A stretch of DNA of 64,000 nt from Stramonita haemastoma (Eukaryota; Mollusca; Gastropoda; Neogastropoda; Muricidae), in assembly GCA_030674155.1 (NCBI GenBank), contig CM060342.1, positions 18,796,677-18,860,676 of the forward strand, given 5' to 3'. The notes beneath the pieces are model-generated. The model searched no databases. It worked only from the letters and a program-made list of their open reading frames with translations, and was not told where the DNA came from. This document shows positions 62,045 through 64,000 of this stretch, in pieces (positions within the stretch are counted from its first letter, which is position 1; each line of letters begins with the position of its first letter). The translations under genes and the position numbers were made by a program.

Positions 62045-62344
62045 TCAATGCACATCTATTAATAGAATGAATTTTTTTCGACCTAAAAGTTCTCGTTGCT
62101 TCTACAATTGTAACATTTTTGGGGTGGCCGGAGGTGCTGAAGTGGGAGGATTTGCCGAAGCGTGGGACCTCTGACTTTCCGGCTGCTGACTACAGTCCTG
62201 ATATCAAGAAATCTGGAAAGGACTATAATTCGACTAAAACAAACAAAGAAACACCTGAAACCCACTTTTCTTTAGTTTGAGGTAGGCTACAGTCATGAGT
62301 CATGCAGTTAAATGATGTGTTTATTTTATTTTTGATTTTTAAAA

Positions 62345-62660
62345 AAATTATTCTTTTATATCGAGGATAACAGAATAAGCAATCATGTGCTTTTTTTCAT
62401 CCGGTCCCTGTGTGTATGCAGTTTTTGTAAATATTGTCATCTGTTCTCACCGGCAAACGATGGCCTACTCTTACGAAAAGCGGAACAGAGTATTAACGTG
62501 TGCGCAAGATGTTCTGCGTGCGTTCGCACACGGGGCCTCGGTTTAAAGTCTCATCCGAAGGGCTTTTGAGGAGAGTGGAGTCGGCACTGATGTAAACTCC
62601 AGGAGAAAAATTTCCTCGACCGGACTCGAACCCGGGTCGTCAAATTGCCAGCGCAATGTT
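62345..62660 (-). mobile_element. SINE-A copy, first of a tandem pair
   Basis: Reverse orientation, tail to B box region, head cut after GCCAGCGCAATG. The second copy starts 30 bases on. Confidence 0.88.
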
Positions 62661-62689
62661 TTTTTTTGGTTTTTTTAAAAAAATCTTTT

Positions 62690-63018
62690 ATCTTTTATAT
62701 CGAGGATAACAGAATAAGCAATCATGTGCTTTTTTTCATCCGGTCCCCGTGTGTATGCAGTTTTGTAAATATTGTCATCTGTTCCCACCGGCACACGATG
62801 GCCTACTCTTACGAAAAGCGGAACAGGATTTAACGTGTGCGCAAGATGTTCTGCGTGCGTTCGCACACGGGGCCTCGGTTTAAAGTCTCATCCGAAGGAC
62901 TTTTGGGGAGAGTGGAGTCAGCACTGATGTTAACTCCAGGAGAAAAATCTCCTTGACGGACTCGAACCCGGGTCGTCAAATTGCCAGCGCAATGTTCTGA
63001 CCACTAGGCTATCTGTCC
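62690..63018 (-). mobile_element. SINE-A copy, second of a tandem pair, full length
   Basis: Complete from TTTTATATCGAGGATAACAG to the A box CACTAGGCTATC. It is followed by a C run and (GT)n. Confidence 0.9.
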
Positions 63019-63034
63019 CCCCCCCCCCCCTTGT

Positions 63035-63118
<84 letters not shown>

Positions 63119-63169
63119 TCCCTACTTGGTGATTTAGACACACCCGCAGTCACACCACTACACCTATAT

Positions 63170-63740
63170 ACACGCCCCTCTCTCAGTGTGTCTCTCTGTC
63201 TGTCTGTTACCCAAAAATCTACCATTGTCTTTTGTCTTGTGGGTGTTAACAATCAAAGGGATTTTTGTACATGCATTGTGTAGACTGTTAATTTGGTTTT
63301 GTATACCTACCAAAGTATTTGATAGCAGAACTATATCATTAGCAAACAAACGGAGATGCAATTCAAGAATACTGGGCAAAAAGTGTATACTATGAAGATC
63401 GTTATTATCAACAGCTAAAGCTACTTCATTTATGTACAAGGAAAACAATATGGGACTCAACATACTCCCCTGTCTTAAGCCAATTGGGCATTTAAAAAAA
63501 ATCAGCTCGTCTGTTCTCCACACACATGCAAGATACCACAGATTCATACATGGCAATAACAACATTTAGATACTTTCCCTGAATTCCATTTTCATTCATA
63601 ATACTGAACAAAGGCTGTCGCTGAACAAAGTCAAAGGCTTTCTTCAGATGGACAAAACATGCATTTAGTTTTTCTCCTTTCTTTGCTAAACACTTCTCGA
63701 CTGTTTTTGACAGTCCCCACATATTTCATGAGGTTTTGTT
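63170..63740 (-). mobile_element. Decayed non-LTR retrotransposon, reverse transcriptase fragment
   Basis: Two overlapping frames on the minus strand show RT motifs: CFVHLKKAFDFVQR (the FxDxxKAFD motif with Asp changed to His), then GLRQGSMLSPILFSLYINEV, then LRLFANDIVLLSNT where the catalytic [FY]ADD is FAND, and LIVNTHKTK. The order is that of LINE ORF2. Frame breaks, the lost catalytic Asp and missing ends show it is dead. The clade cannot be told from this piece. Confidence 0.85.
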
Positions 63741-63764
63741 TTGTTTTTGCTTTGTTTGCTGGCC

Positions 63765-63880
63765 CCCCTCTCAGTCTGTCTCTCTGTCTATCTGTTACCA
63801 AAAAATCGACCTTTGTCTTTTGTCTTGTCAGTTTTAACAATCAAAAGCATTTTTGTACATGCATTGTGTAAAGACTGTTC
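63765..63880 (-). repeat. Second copy of the RT KTK-downstream segment
   Basis: About 115 bases nearly repeat 63175-63290 (shared landmarks: CTCTCTGTC, TTTTGTCTTGT, AACAATCAAA, TTTTTGTACATGCATTG). In transcript sense this copy lies upstream of the RT core, so the element is rearranged or two elements are juxtaposed. Confidence 0.8.
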
Positions 63881-64000
63881 AGAATCTTGCGTTATCTTGG
63901 GGAGAGCATTAAAGTTTCAGCCCGAAATCGATCTGTGGATAAGGACCGCGGAGTGAGACATTAACCGTGCATTGCGGCCATTATTGGCCTACACGTGATA

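Overview
This is eukaryotic nuclear DNA, most likely from a mollusc, probably a marine gastropod. The evidence is intron-split genes with GT-AG junctions, very dense (CA)n, (GA)n, (GACA)n and trinucleotide arrays, several tRNA-derived SINE families, non-LTR retrotransposon remnants, and a gene mix (LIS1, a small eukaryotic universal stress protein, a divergent kinase) that fits a lophotrochozoan. The species is inference. There is no bacterial operon, CRISPR array or prophage.

Layout: three protein genes, all on the minus strand. (1) PAFAH1B1/LIS1, coding 32992 down to 17419, at least twelve coding exons covering the LisH N-terminus, coiled coil and seven-bladed WD40 propeller; a candidate non-coding first exon and promoter lie at about 35.5-36.1 kb. 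(2) A universal stress protein gene, four coding exons, 53613 to 49161. (3) A divergent protein kinase gene, two coding exons, 61871 to 57825, with two CCAAT boxes upstream. The genes do not form a pathway: LIS1 is a dynein/nucleokinesis regulator, the USP a stress nucleotide-binding protein, the kinase of unknown target. The left 17 kb is repeat-rich at its outer end and repeat-poor between about 8 and 16 kb, where a long LIS1 3' UTR may lie. The intergenic spaces at 36-49 kb and 53.7-57.8 kb hold repeats only. The right edge (63.2-63.9 kb) holds a decayed reverse transcriptase.

Most coding exons keep perfect splice phases and family-conserved residues, but at least seven of the nineteen or so are broken by one- or two-base indels. 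I read this as uncorrected consensus error in the assembly more than as pseudogenes, although the sequence alone cannot exclude decay.

The unusual structure is (a) rearrangement around LIS1 exons: a second partial copy of exon 10 running into a CA microsatellite, a 101-bp tandem repeat that multiplies the exon 8 splice acceptor, and a 1-kb G-rich (in the RNA) minisatellite starting at the exon 10 donor; and (b) a modular repeat community: a SINE body carrying two different tRNA heads, a second SINE inserted twice inside it with target duplications, a SINE-like family joining a tRNA-like head to a 5S rRNA-like segment, and an unnamed ~90-bp dispersed module with about seventeen copies.
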